Positions 35,701-46,845 of a DNA stretch of 64,000 nucleotides are shown here, in pieces. Source of the DNA: Nymphaea colorata. Its lineage: Eukaryota; Streptophyta; Magnoliopsida; Nymphaeales; Nymphaeaceae. The stretch is from assembly GCF_008831285.2 (NCBI RefSeq), contig NC_045148.1:2854001-2918000 (forward strand), written 5' to 3'. The first letter of the stretch is position 1, and each line of letters begins with the position of its first letter. Both the position numbers and the translations under genes were made by a program. The notes under the pieces were generated by a model. The model saw only the letters and a list, made by a program, of their open reading frames with translations, was not told the origin of the DNA and searched no databases.

Positions 35701-35829
35701 AGAGAGAGAAAAAAAAAACTGGCGGGAAAGCAAAGAGCTACCATACTAGGGTTTAGCAACGGTTACGACGCGGAATTCAAAAGGAGCAAGGTCCAAATTT
35801 CACGGCCTTCCCCAAAGAACAGCGGCGTT

Positions 35830-35850
35830 ATGTCTTTGCAGAATCCTTAG
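35830..35850 (+). promoter_or_regulatory. six-codon upstream ORF in the WAP 5' UTR
   Basis: ATG TCT TTG CAG AAT CCT TAG (MSLQNP) ends 7 bases before the splice donor of the first UTR exon. If that exon is transcribed as inferred, ribosomes meet this ATG before the main start. Longer upstream frames starting at 35641 end at the same TAG, so which is used depends on the transcript start. Confidence 0.45.
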
Positions 35851-35857
35851 CACCTAG

Positions 35858-36401
35858 GTGAGTTTTGTTTCTTCGCCTAATTCTTCTTCTTTTTCTTCTT
35901 CTTCTTCTTCTTCTTCTTCTTCGGGTGGGTTTTATGGTAGCGAGCTAGAAGGTGTTGATTCTCGATTGGCTTTCTTTTCGGGCGTGCTGCCTGTTTGTTA
36001 TCCTTTTGGAAACACTTTCATGTCAAACCCTAGGCTTCGAAGGATTTGTATTGAGGATTTAGTGAATAAATTCAATTTATCGTTACCTTTTCCCTGCTTA
36101 GTTGGCGTTTACACGATATGGTTTCTGGAAGGGTTTCTTTCTCCTTCGGCGTCGTCTTGGTTTGGCACGGAAAATTGGCAATTCCGTGTTGGTTTTGTTG
36201 CTGACTTCACTCTCTCTTTCTCCTCCCCTTTCTCGCTGTCTACACACTAATATCTGGAATATTGAACTCGTTCTTATGAGCAACTATTTTTGCTGGTGGG
36301 AATTTCAGTGGCACTATGTACTCTATTTTTATGAGTTTATACTAGTAAGAAGCAATAATTTTAATCCCGTTTGGTTACTTTGTTTATTTTTAGTGCCACA
36401 G
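35858..36401 (+). other. intron in the 5' UTR of the WAP gene
   Basis: A strong donor, CTAG/GTGAGT, at 35858 and acceptors TTTTAG (ending 36393) or CCACAG (ending 36401) define a 536- or 544-base UTR intron. A (TTC)n tract near 35881-35921 and T-rich sequence before the acceptor fit plant introns. The open frames between 35858 and 36434 are intronic and resemble nothing. Confidence 0.5.
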
Positions 36402-36458
36402 GTTTTGAACTTCGTGTTTGGCATATATGAGTAAGTTGACCTCGCCTTTGTTCTCCAC

Positions 36459-38899
36459 ATGAGATTTGGAGGCATGGAGGAATTCCATAACTCTTTGGAC
36501 AATCGTACACGTGTACAGTTGAACGGCAGTTTTGAGGGTAATAATAATTTTGATGATGGTTCGGAGCATTATAAGCAGTTAGTGTCACAAACAGAAACGT
36601 TCTTCGATGAACTCTGCGATAGGATCACCGTTTCTGCCATTGTCAATGAATCTGTTACTGAGGGCATTGTCAAAGCTCTCAGTGAGGAAGCAAATGAATC
36701 AATTTCTGTGAAGGACACAGAGATAGACAATCTGCGTGATAAATTGAGAAGCTACGAGTCTGAGATATTGAGGCTGAAGTACAGTTTGGAAAATGGACAT
36801 GTCGAGAACGGATCTCTTGGAGCAACTAGCAGCAGCAGCAGGAGGCAGCCAAAAGAGTCATCGTTACTGATGGCAGATGCTAGTCATAGTAAAACGGATG
36901 AGTATCTGCAGGATGGGAGAGGAGGAGTTGAAAAAGAATTTAAAGGGGTTGTCAGAGTCCAAGCTGAAGAACAATGGAAAAAGATTATGAGAGGAATGGC
37001 AGATATAAGAACTCTTGTTTCTTGCAAATCTGTAGACCATTTGAATTTCAATAACGGCACTGTTGTTAATAAATCGAGTTCATTTTCAGATTCTAATGGT
37101 ACATTTGAAGCGGAAAGTGCATCATGCGATTTGCACGAAGCAAGTGCAAGTTCTAAGTTAAGGATGGTTTTCGACAAAATCTCTAAGATGGAGGAAGAGC
37201 TTGGTTCTCTAAGAGACATATCAGATAAGGTATTTCAGGATATGTATGACGACTTTATGTTGTCCAAGTCAACATCAATTGAGTGCCAGTGGATGTGGCA
37301 GTTTCAAGAAGCAGTTAATGCTGTTGTGATGCAAGACTTTATTCAAAGCATTCAACAGCACTCTGAAGAAGAATTGCAGAAGACAAAAGTAATTAGCATG
37401 CAACATGATGCTTGGTTGAGTCAAATGGAGGCCATCTCAAGTTTGCATGAAGAATTAGAGAATATGTCACAAACTTTATTTGGTTTCGAATCAGGAAGCC
37501 TCTTGTTGCGTGGTTCGCATGAAGATGAAGAAGCTAATGGCCCAAAAAGAATACAAAGGAAGGTCTTGGAAAACCGCATACCATCAGGGCACCAGGAGCG
37601 CAATGCTTCTATTGTTTCTTCTGAAGAAAGTACAAGTGGTATAAGTGTTTCCAGTGATGCTGCAGAATTTGCTCATCTTAAGCACATGACAAGGGAAGAA
37701 TTGATAAGCCATTTCAAAGCTGAAATGTTAAAGATGAGTAGAAACCATGAGTCTGAGTTGCACACAGCAACAGAGAAGTATTTCCAACTTAAGAGAGAAC
37801 TTCTTAAGGACAAGGGTTCACTCCATACACGGAAAGATAAAGATCTTGAAGGCGTAAAGAAGAGGATTTTAAAAGTAATAGATAATCTTGATAACATAAT
37901 GAAGCAGAACATCAAGTTCTCCTTCATTTTTGATGATTATAGGAGAACCTGTGGGTTAATCAGTAAACTGACTAAGGAAAATGAAAATTTGAAAAGTGAA
38001 CTTAGTGACAGGAAGAAGGAAATTAGGCTTCTTTCTTCACAAGTTATTGATGCAAGGCAGAAACTGACACGTCAGTCCTCAACAGAATTAAGCCTTCTGA
38101 AGCAGATTAGGAGATATAAGTTTGAACTAGAAGAATGTGAAATGAAAGGCTTTATCATGAATGATGTATATATCACAGTGCTTAAAGAGCTTATTTTAGG
38201 CCACGAGTGTGAAATAACTGATTCGGATCTTGCAGCTATCATTTTACATGAACTTGGTGAACTTATTTTGCAAGAAACTGTAAGAGATGCTGGTACCTTT
38301 ATGAAGTTTGCAATGGAAAGCTATTGTGAAGCAAAGAAACTTGGATATAAATTTGAATCATTAGCAGAAGAAAGAGGGGAAGCTATAAGCATTGAGATGC
38401 AAGAGAAGGAGCAGTTGAAGGGGGAGAAAAAACTTCTCTTATCTTTGTTGGAAGAAAAGGAAAAGTTGGAGCTGGAAGCAGTGTCTACCTTGACTAGACG
38501 ACAGGAAGAGCTAAGTATAGTTTCTCAAGAATGTGATACATTAAGGCATCGGATACGTCAGCAGGAGAGTCTGATTATGGGTAAAGACCATAAATTGGCA
38601 ACAATAAGTAGGTCACTAGAGCTGGCTTCACAGCAGTTAGATAAATACAGCAATGATCTTAAAGTGCTAGAACAGAGACTAAAATTAACATCGGATGATT
38701 TACATGAAGCACGTGACCAGAGGATTAGGCTTGAACATGCTGTCCAAGAAAAACAACAAACTGCTTTTGTGTTTTTGGAAAAAGAAAGAGAACAGAAGAA
38801 ACAATTGGAAGTGCTTTCCGAGTTTGTTACAAAGTGTTCAAAGGAAATGAAGGAATTTGAACGGAATGTGGTTCATACCATTTCGTTGCACAATTTAAG
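36459..38899 (+). CDS. WAP: WAP coding exon 1 (813 codons plus two bases)
   Basis: One uninterrupted 2441-base exon. It ends within the Arg codon of HNLR at a donor reading TTTAAG/GTAATT. Reading on past the donor meets TAA immediately, so splicing is required to complete the protein. Confidence 0.9.
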
Positions 38900-41800
38900 G
38901 TAATTTATTCACAATTTAATCACCCATTTGAGATGTAGTTAAGTGATGGCCTTGTTTTTGTGGATGTATTTTCCTTTCCTATCTTGTCTCTTCCTGGCTG
39001 GTACTCCTCATACCTGTTGTGCAATTTGGATTTACCCCTTGGTCCTGACCCTAAGAAGCCAATCCAAGTTGCTGCTGGTAACGAATTAATTTTTTGATTT
39101 GCATGTGAAGCATCAATTCATCCTTTTTTTATCTACTAAATTAAATATCATGTAGCTGTTACAGTCAAGTTGTTTCTGGATGGCTCAAAATATCTTCATT
39201 GCCTCATTTGGATCTGCTCCACAGTTTGTGTGACATTTAGCTCAATCCAGACAAGGTCTGGAAATACATCTAATGCCTGTCCATGTTACTTGCACTTTGT
39301 AGCTTTGCAAGTATAGCTTTACTTGCATTTCCCGAAAGAAACTTGGCTATAGGTCTAAAAGGTTATGCAGACATGCGACCACACAATGCAATGCACACTC
39401 ACACACATATATTTTAATAAAATGTATATTTTCATGCGTTCTTTTTCTGAGAATTTACTGTTAAGGAAGCATTATGACTGCATAGTTAACTTTGGTAACA
39501 AATAGTATTTCTTATATACTAAATTAAAACACCAAAGTCAAGATCTGATAAAAAAACAGCAAAGATGTTATAGGTACAGAAAGCTAGGGAATTAGCAAGT
39601 ATGGCACAGTGCAAGCATGTCCACAGAAATAATTGTTTTGTTGTGATGACCTAGTGAGGTCACTTCTACGGAAGCAGGTATAATCCAGAGACTGTGAGCA
39701 GATTACCCTGCCTTGGTGATTCATAACAGAGTGGTCTTGTAATTGCTAGGTCTGGCTAACCCCAGCTTGATAGTAAAAAGAATGCCAAAAATGATGAAAC
39801 AGAAAAAATAAACAGTGAGAAAGCCATAAGCAGATATTGGTGAAAATAGTTGAGCGCAATTGACCCAATCAACAATGCTGATTATGGTGCATTAAAACAG
39901 ACATTTGCACTGAGTTATGGGAGTCCCTTTTAGCAAGCTTCTGTTACATTATATTTCTTGTTGATCACACCTGTAGCTGCTATACATTGACCATCTTGTG
40001 AAAATCTTTGTCAAATCATGTATTATCTTATGCTTTTTTATGATATAATCTATTACATGCTATTTCCTTGCAGATTTGGGAAGCTGGATGATACACTACG
40101 ACCACTTATTCAGCAAGGCAGCTTGCTTCGGAACAGAGGAGTATGGTGCAAGAAGATATTTTCGGACCTTCAAAAAGCTGAAGCTGAAGTAAGAAAATAT
40201 TCTTTGTTTAAGTTACCTGTTGTTCTTTGTCACTTGTTTTACTTACTGAAGATCTCAAGCATGAATTTCGGCTTTTTTTCGCTGAATATGCAAGATATTG
40301 GACTTCAGTTTTCTATTTCATTACAAAGTCAAAATTTCCTTGTTTTTGTAATGTGGCAGTTAATCAGGCCACGAAGCCATTCATATGGAGATCCAGAGCA
40401 TTGGATCTTTTCAGATAGCATGTCTAAACAAATATTTATGTGTGCATCCACACACACTCACATTTTCACAAGTTGTTGTCTATATTTCCAGGATAATTAC
40501 AAAGTATTTTTCAAAGCAAATGTGCAGGACAAATATGACAATATAACCGTAATTATATTACAGTTTTTTGTTTTCCACAGTTTGAATTACCTTTATGCTG
40601 TCTCTTTTCCTGGACAAGCTGCACTCACGTGTTGATATTCGTATCTGCATGTGCTTCTGTATTCATATGAAGGCATACAGAAGCTTTCACTATTTAACTG
40701 TTTTAACTTTTATGGTGTGTAAGTCCTATATTATTCTCATTCTTATCTTACCTTTGATCATATGTTTGCATCAATAAGAAATTCGATGACTTTTTGGCTG
40801 TTCCCTAGTACTGTTAGTCTTCTCAACATGTGATAGCCTAAAGTATCTACGTCCTAAGTTGTCATCAGAGCTTGTTATAATATATACAGCTTGTTCTATA
40901 ATGCATACTCACAGTGATAGTGCAATCCTGGTTTTTCATTTAATATGACCTTACTGCAATGTGTACACTCAAAATAATTAGTCATAGAGGGCTATTGCTA
41001 ATGAGTTTAAAGCAGTAAAGAGAATGAGGGTGTTCATCCTAATATAATGTCTATTCTTATACACACACACACACACGCACACACACACATAGAGACTTTC
41101 CTATATGGACTATCTGGCACTTGGCAGCATTAACTTTTCCCAAGTTACTACATTGGCATTAGTGATGGTTTATGGTGTGGTGATGGTTTGTGATGGCTTT
41201 AGCAACAATTTTATGGTTCTTTTAGTGACAAATTTTTAAATTTTAGCCATTTTGGCAACTATCCTGCATCTGGCAGAACCGACTTTTCCTGTGTGCGTGT
41301 GTATATATATATATATTGATGACTTAATGAGTGGTGGTAGAGTCTATAAAGGAAACAGTTTTGGTCATGCTATGGTACACTGACAATTCTGGGGCGTTGA
41401 GAGGGGATCTCTCGTCCATGTTTCAAGCTTTCCACAAAGCTATGAAATGAAAAATATGTACATTTATTATTTCTTGAAAAATTGTGGTAGATTTCTTTTG
41501 TCAGTTCAGTGGTGTGCCATCTTGTTTTACGTGGATAATGTACGTAGTTTTTATTTATCTCTACTTTCATCATGTCATTTTGCAACCTTTGTTTCAAATC
41601 CAGGTCGATCTGTTGGGAGATGAAGTTGATACATTGTTGAATCTTCTTGAGAAGATATATTTTGCACTTGATCACTACTCCCCTGTTTTAAAGTATTACC
41701 CTGGTGTAAGTGATTTTTACTCATTGCTTCTGGTACTATCTTGCAATTAACTGTTGAGCAGTTGGTGGCCCTTCCTGTCCAAGTTAAATATGATTAATTT

Positions 41801-41930
41801 GCAGTTCATGACTCTTGATTCACTCAATCAGCTTTTGTGTTAACAGATTATGGAAATACTGAAGCTGGTTAAACAAGAACTAAGTGGCGAAAAATCAACC
41901 CTATCTCCTTTAGCATCTCATGGTATATAA
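36459..41930 (+). CDS. WAP: WPP domain-associated protein (WAP), long coiled-coil protein
   Basis: Four coding exons join in frame: 36459-38899, 40074-40188, 41604-41705, 41847-41930, giving 913 residues, in the range I expect for plant WAPs. All introns are GT-AG. The first exon encodes the conserved N-terminal region ([19 protein letters not shown], about 47-65), acidic heptad-rich coiled coils (about 80-120 and 500-800) and the block [19 protein letters not shown] (about 408-426). The last exons encode [15 protein letters not shown] and [18 protein letters not shown]. There are no membrane segments. WAP was described in tomato as a Golgi-associated coiled-coil partner of the WPP-domain protein MAF1; that role is taken from the family. 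The start could be Met1 (36459) or Met6 (36474). An alternative last exon is possible (see 42016). A 5' UTR intron and a short upstream ORF precede it. Confidence 0.9.
38900..40073 (+). other. WAP intron, 1174 bases
   Basis: AT-rich and non-coding, with no recognisable insertion. The next two introns are 1415 bases (40189-41603, containing a (CA)n tract at 41060-41089 and a short (TA)n near 41303) and 141 bases (41706-41846). ORFs within them, such as that overlapping 40018-40635, only appear long because they start in intron and run through an exon. Confidence 0.8.
40074..40188 (+). CDS. WAP: WAP coding exon 2
   Basis: Acceptor TCCTTGCAG/A and donor GCTGAA/GTAAGA. It completes the split Arg codon and reads [18 protein letters not shown], then the conserved [19 protein letters not shown], ending at a codon boundary. 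Confidence 0.88.
41604..41705 (+). CDS. WAP: WAP coding exon 3
   Basis: Acceptor AAATCCAG/G and donor CCTGGT/GTAAGT. The exon is 34 complete codons reading [20 protein letters not shown] and then [14 protein letters not shown], the most conserved C-terminal block of the family. Confidence 0.88.
41847..41930 (+). CDS. WAP: WAP coding exon 4 with stop
   Basis: Acceptor GTTAACAG/A. Reads [16 protein letters not shown] and then [11 protein letters not shown], with stop TAA at 41928-41930. A GTATAT donor-like site at 41923 would allow splicing to an AG at 42015. That would give a slightly different C-terminus, ELDWKR then TGA at 42033-42035. The sequence alone does not decide. Confidence 0.75.
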   Translation: MMEILKLVKQELSGEKSTLSPLASHGI

Positions 41931-43460
41931 TTAGATTTTACATTTTTCTTAGAAACCGATATCTGATGCTTAATGCACTTTACAGTAAGTTCTTACCTTT
42001 GTTGTTGGATTGTAGAACTGGATTGGAAGAGATGAATACTGTCATTTAAGCCCGTTCCTACCCAATATCTACATTTGGTGGCAGGCCCACCCGTTTGACA
42101 GTCACTAGTGTCTGTGGTGCCTTGTTGAAGTATGTCAAAAGGTGAGGCTTGCATCAGCATGTGATCTCGGTCAGTATCTTGAAAAGCTTTGGCTTGTGAT
42201 ATTGGCATCCAGAAGAAGGGAATACATTTGGAAGAAAATGGAAGCGTTATGCCGAAGTTCTGATGGTCAAGGAGTCTGCTACGTATTGCATGTTAGGTTC
42301 ATTTGAGAATTGATGATGTTTATATGGTTCCGATGTTCTATAGCTTTTTTGGCTTCATTTGCTTGGGACGTAGTAATTCGTGGTACTGCTTTTTCAAGCC
42401 CTCTACTGTGTATCCACTCCGCCGGCATTTTGTTCTGTTTTGTTACTGTACAGCATTCAGAAAGTTTTTGCCTTTCTTGGGTTGAAGGAAGAAAGTGTAC
42501 CCATGAACAATGATATCCATTTTTTATTTATAGTCATTCTTTTATTAATTTTTGCTTTGGGTTTTCTGGCGGAGGGTATACTCGGTATTATTGGATTTCA
42601 TCTGTTTAGTTAGGTTTTAAAGGGCTACAGATGTTAACGAACGCACTGGTGCTTAGTTGGTGCATGTGCTTTCCCATGGGGTCAGAGCTCCACTCTTGTC
42701 AGAAAAATGAACCATGGCTCTTACAATCTTTGACCCTACGTCCATGGATTTACTAATATGGCAAGTGATGCACACCAAAATTCTTCAAGATTCTGGGTCA
42801 AGCTTATGATTCACCCCAGATTCTTACTTTGCTATTACAAGGTTTAAGAGTTTGATACAAATTAGATTGGATTTTGGTAAAAAAAGCACTTCATCACTAA
42901 TTGGTTTAAAGAGAGAGTCGATAAAATGGAAACTCAAAATGTAAAGGTGGCAATCTGGCACCGAAGTACAAAAACCAGCACGAGAAAACAAGCAAACGGA
43001 AGAAAACCAGAAGAGAGCGAGAGAGAATGATGCGTTTACAGTGTGTATAGGGTTACGCACATGGTAGTGTGCTTTGGAGCTTGATTTGTGGCCTGCGCTT
43101 GTAAACAGACCTATGGAGCTGCGCCGTCGGAAGGAACGTGGTCTCCGGTAGATAATTAGATGCAAAAGGAAGGAACGAAGAGGAAGAGAAAATAAAAGGG
43201 TTCCCTAGCTAGTACAACTTCCATGAAGAGATTGAGCGGCAAAGGAAACGTCTCGTCTTGCTACCAATGTTGTCATCTACAAAATATCGTCTTGCATGTA
43301 TGGAAGCTCTCGTCCAAAGAACCAGTGCTGCTTCTCTCCACAGTGCAGGCGATGTTGGTATCTCTTCATAGCTTTTGCATAGGCACTACTCCAAGTTTAA
43401 GCAGAGTCGCCCTCTCGCCAAGTTGCATAAGCACCACCACCCTCTCTCCAGGCATGATAT
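41931..43460. other. WAP 3' UTR region and intergenic DNA
   Basis: The sequence to roughly 42.6 kb has the mixed composition of a transcribed 3' region and may include one further intron (41923-42015). From 42.7 kb on I see no gene. Minus-strand frames near 42824-43165 have no domain support. Confidence 0.4.
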
Positions 43461-43467
43461 CCTCTCT

Positions 43468-43780
43468 CTCTCTCTCTCTCTCTGAACTACCGACAAAGAG
43501 GGCCTGGACCCTCTCCTCTACCGCCGTCGATAGGGGGAGGGCCCGGCCCCTCCACCTGCTCTACCGTCAGCAGCTACCTGCAACAACAGAGCAGGTGGAA
43601 GGGCCAGGCCCTCCCCTCCCCTCGCGTTGTCGGCGGCACCTGAGGACCAAACCCTCTCCTCTGCTTCCATCGGTAGGGGAGGGCCGGTCTCATCTCCTTC
43701 TGTCGACAGCAGGGCATGGGGGCGGGGCGCGGCGGGGGAGCGCCTCGCCCGGTGGCCCCTCCCTCTAGTCAGCCATCGGC
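43468..43780. repeat. GC-rich block with long inverted and direct repeats
   Basis: A (TC)n tract (43468-43485) leads into about 300 bases of high GC. Arms 43535-43562 and 43588-43615 are reverse complements at all but two of 28 positions, around a 25-base loop. The word ACCCTCTCCTCT with a following TCGATAGGGGGAGGG or TCGGTAGGGGAGGG occurs twice (near 43508 and 43650). The proline/arginine-rich frames here are artefacts. It looks like the interior of a transposon, but I find no ends. Confidence 0.65.
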
Positions 43781-44403
43781 CGCTGCCATTGTTGATGGCA
43801 GCTAGCTTTTTTCAAAAACCAATTTTTATTTTTTTTTAATTATTTGCTTATGAGCATAGTTCATTTGTCCTGTTGAAATTTTTAATAAATATTTTGTTGG
43901 AAATATTGTAATAACCAAGTTTTTCCATTTCTTAAACATCTCAAGGCAAATTTATGATAAAAATCAAAGATTCTTTTTGCGTTAAATGCTTCAAAATTTC
44001 CTAATCCATTTTCTTTCGATCCAAGATCCAAATATGGATCCAAAACCAAAATCTGGATCCAAATCGAAATTTAGATCCAAAATATGTTTTTCGGTTCAAT
44101 ATTTACACTTAATGCCTACGATCGAGCTTGAATTTCACTTCATCCTAGCTGCACCCGTGAAATCCACTTCACCATTCGATCTAATTTGTCCCCATAAAAA
44201 ACTGAAAACATGATCCAAAAGCCATAATTTGAGCCTAAACCCAGATCCACATCCATGATCGAAGGCTTCTGCAAGGATTTGGACATCTTCCCACCTAAAA
44301 AAATCCAATTTGGATTGAGAATGAGCTAAAAAATGGTTAAAGACCCGAAGCATGAATCACCTTATAAAAATACCACCCCCTAGCATTATCTCAGCCGCTG
44401 CAG
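43781..44403. other. AT-rich sequence with short GGATCCAAA tandem
   Basis: At 44017-44090 the words GATCCAAA and GGATCCAAA repeat every 13-19 bases. There is no gene. Confidence 0.45.
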
Positions 44404-44622
44404 GTATGAGATAATGACAAGAGTATGAGTGAATGGATATGAAATTGACAAGAGCATGAGATGTTATGAGTATGAGATAATGAAAAGAGTTTTGGGATAA
44501 GGACATATGTATGATAATGACAGGGGTATGAAATAATGAGTATGAGTTAATGACAATGGTATAATAATAACAAGGGTATGAAATAACAGGCATGAAATAA
44601 TGACAAAGGTACGAGATAACAT
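44404..44622. repeat. degenerate ~20-bp minisatellite
   Basis: The word GTATGARATAATGACAAGRG recurs with small changes about ten times. Minus-strand frames through it translate as SYSCHY-like repeats and are not genes. Confidence 0.75.
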
Positions 44623-45885
44623 GATTGAGAATGTTCGTTGTGCACATATAATATTAGGACATTGAAGTAAATATGCATATTAATAAAGGGTCTGCCTTCG
44701 ACACGGAGTGGCATACATAACTCGTTCTCACCTTTTTCCTTGTTTAAACTACCCAATGAACCTCTTACTAGCCAACCCTAAAGAGTGATACATGTTTTAC
44801 TTGTGCAATTGGACCACAAGAGGAGCATGATGGAGTACTCGTCTTCAATCTCTTTTAGGGTAGTTTCCTTTCCATGGTAGTAGACCATCTCTCATACTTA
44901 ATGTGGGAGAAAGACATTTTCTAATTTTACGATTAAAATTTGTTATTTTCCTTAACATCTATTTTAATTTACATATGAAAATCTTTACATGTATATGTAA
45001 TACTTTGAACCTAATAGTTACATTGATGACAACTAGCATAGTGTTTGATCTCTCAATTGCCTCTTCCAAAAGTCTCAAATGTTTCAATTTACGTTCATAC
45101 CCTACTGTTTGAGGGTCTTTTTAGTAGATAAGAGATACTTCAATTAGTGTCTATCCGTGACTACTTGGTAACAATTGAACGACTAAAACACCTATACTAA
45201 CTCAGTGTTATATATATTTTGCTACATAATAATATGCATGGTGTTATAAGAGGCTTCAAACAATTATGTCTCTTTATTTCTTGAAAATCCATATAAAAAA
45301 ATTGATTTTAGAGGAATTTTCGAAAAATGTTTTTCACATAGGGCATAATGTTGTACAAGTATGTTAAATTCTTCATAGAACATTACAGAAGAAGTTAAGA
45401 ATTGAATTTCATAGCCCAATTTTTTCGTGAATTTTCAAAATAAATACATGAAAAAAATTTAAGTGTATTATCCCCTCACCCATGTTTTTATAATATTGTC
45501 CTCGGCTATATTGCCACATGTTTAATTATAACCACATAGAATGCATTTTTTAGACTATATATATATATATATTGAAGAAATGTATGGTATAACTTGGTAA
45601 AATGAGGAAGTTCCTATGAAGTCTTCATGTTCCTCTGCACCACCACCATGATTACTCAAATATATGGTTTTATATTGATCGAAGCACTATCCCTCATTTT
45701 ATGTGATGCTCTACAAGATAAAATAGATAAGAATGCTGTGGAATCATTAAATTAACACAAACATTGCACGTAGAATAGGGAGAATGTGACGGATGGGCAG
45801 ACCATGGCTATATAAGTTTGATGTTTTCTTTGTGTTAACATATCAAACTTGATCAAGTAAGAAGAACTTGCCAAAGTTATTGATA
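44623..45885. other. AT-rich sequence, perhaps decayed copia upstream part
   Basis: I recognise no domain. If the copia element at 45886 was once complete, its integrase and early reverse transcriptase should lie here, but they are not visible. A short (TA)n lies near 45558-45572. Confidence 0.3.
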
Positions 45886-46845
45886 AGAATAAATAGTTGT
45901 ATGGCTTGAAAGTCATTGCCTTCTTGCATGTGGTTTTTAGGAATCTAAGTCTGATTCATCTTTGTCCATTTGATTATGTTCTTCTTCCATTACATATCTA
46001 CTTATTCATGTAGGTGATATTACATTGACAAGCTGCTCTTTACAATAAGTGCATGATATCATTGAATATGTTCACAACAATTTTTTTTATCAAGGACTTG
46101 GGACCCCTTTATTACTTTCTTAGTATTGAAGCCTAGCATAAAAGAGACACCTGATAAATTACTTTACAAAATTCTTGTGGAAGGACTACAATATGTAACC
46201 TTAATGTGTGTAGGCATTGCCTGTGTAGTTAATAAAGTCTTGTCATTTCTTGTATACTCCCACCAACATTCAATGGATGTATTTGAAAAGAATTATTTGA
46301 TACATTCAAGGCAGTGCTACATATAGATACAAAATAGCAAGGCAACAAAGTAGAAAGTGGTAATATTTTTAATGTTGATTGGGTTGGGTGCTCTGCTGAC
46401 ACAAAGATTACAAATGACTTCGTCATTTTTATTATAGGAAATATCATTTCATCAGAGTCAAATTAATAGCAAACAGTAGCTAGATCATTTAATTGAAGTT
46501 GAATAAGGCCATTACTAGGGTTGTATCAAGATTAGTTTGGCTAAAGTCTGTCCCAATGAACTTCGTGTTCCCCATTATGGAACATCGGGTCTTCAATGTG
46601 GTAATCTAAGATACTTACATGGCAACTAATCTCATTTTCTATAGACATAAAACGTGCCAAAATTGATTATCATTTTTGTGTCTGAAAAGGTTGTAAAACA
46701 AAAAATAAAAATCAAATTTGTTGTCTTAGAAGATTAACTTGTTGATGCCTTAAGGAATACTCTTCTAGCACCTAAATTTCATTATTTTAAAGACAAGCTC
46801 AACATCGTTGATACTTTGTTTTACTTGAAGAAGCATGTTAGTATA
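45886..46845 (+). pseudogene. Ty1/copia pol relic: reverse transcriptase end and RNase H
   Basis: Across frames the copia order is visible: LYGLK near 45897, FIKDLGPLYYFLSIEA near 46086-46133, then GLQYVTLM...IACVVNKVLSFLV (46180-46250). The RNase H part reads DWVGCSADTKITNDFV (46377-46425), with degraded TVARS and KFVVLEDQLVDAL-like words up to 46750, then PKFHYFKDKLNIVD. The YVDD box has become a stop-containing variant (FM*V, GDI). Many stops and shifts mark an old copy. LTRs could not be placed. Confidence 0.75.

Noticed and set aside
35394-36434. Frames in the WAP leader and its intron
   Set aside because: Low-complexity arginine/glutamate or serine-rich translations from GA and TTC runs. 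They lie upstream of the WAP start and are better explained as UTR and intron.
40018-40635. 205-codon plus-strand frame
   Set aside because: It is WAP intron sequence running through coding exon 2. The true reading uses only 40074-40188, with GT-AG sites on both sides.
43223-43768. 181-codon plus-strand frame
   Set aside because: It starts in ordinary AT-rich DNA and runs through a (TC)n tract and a GC-rich inverted repeat. Composition explains its length, and no domain or second exon is visible.
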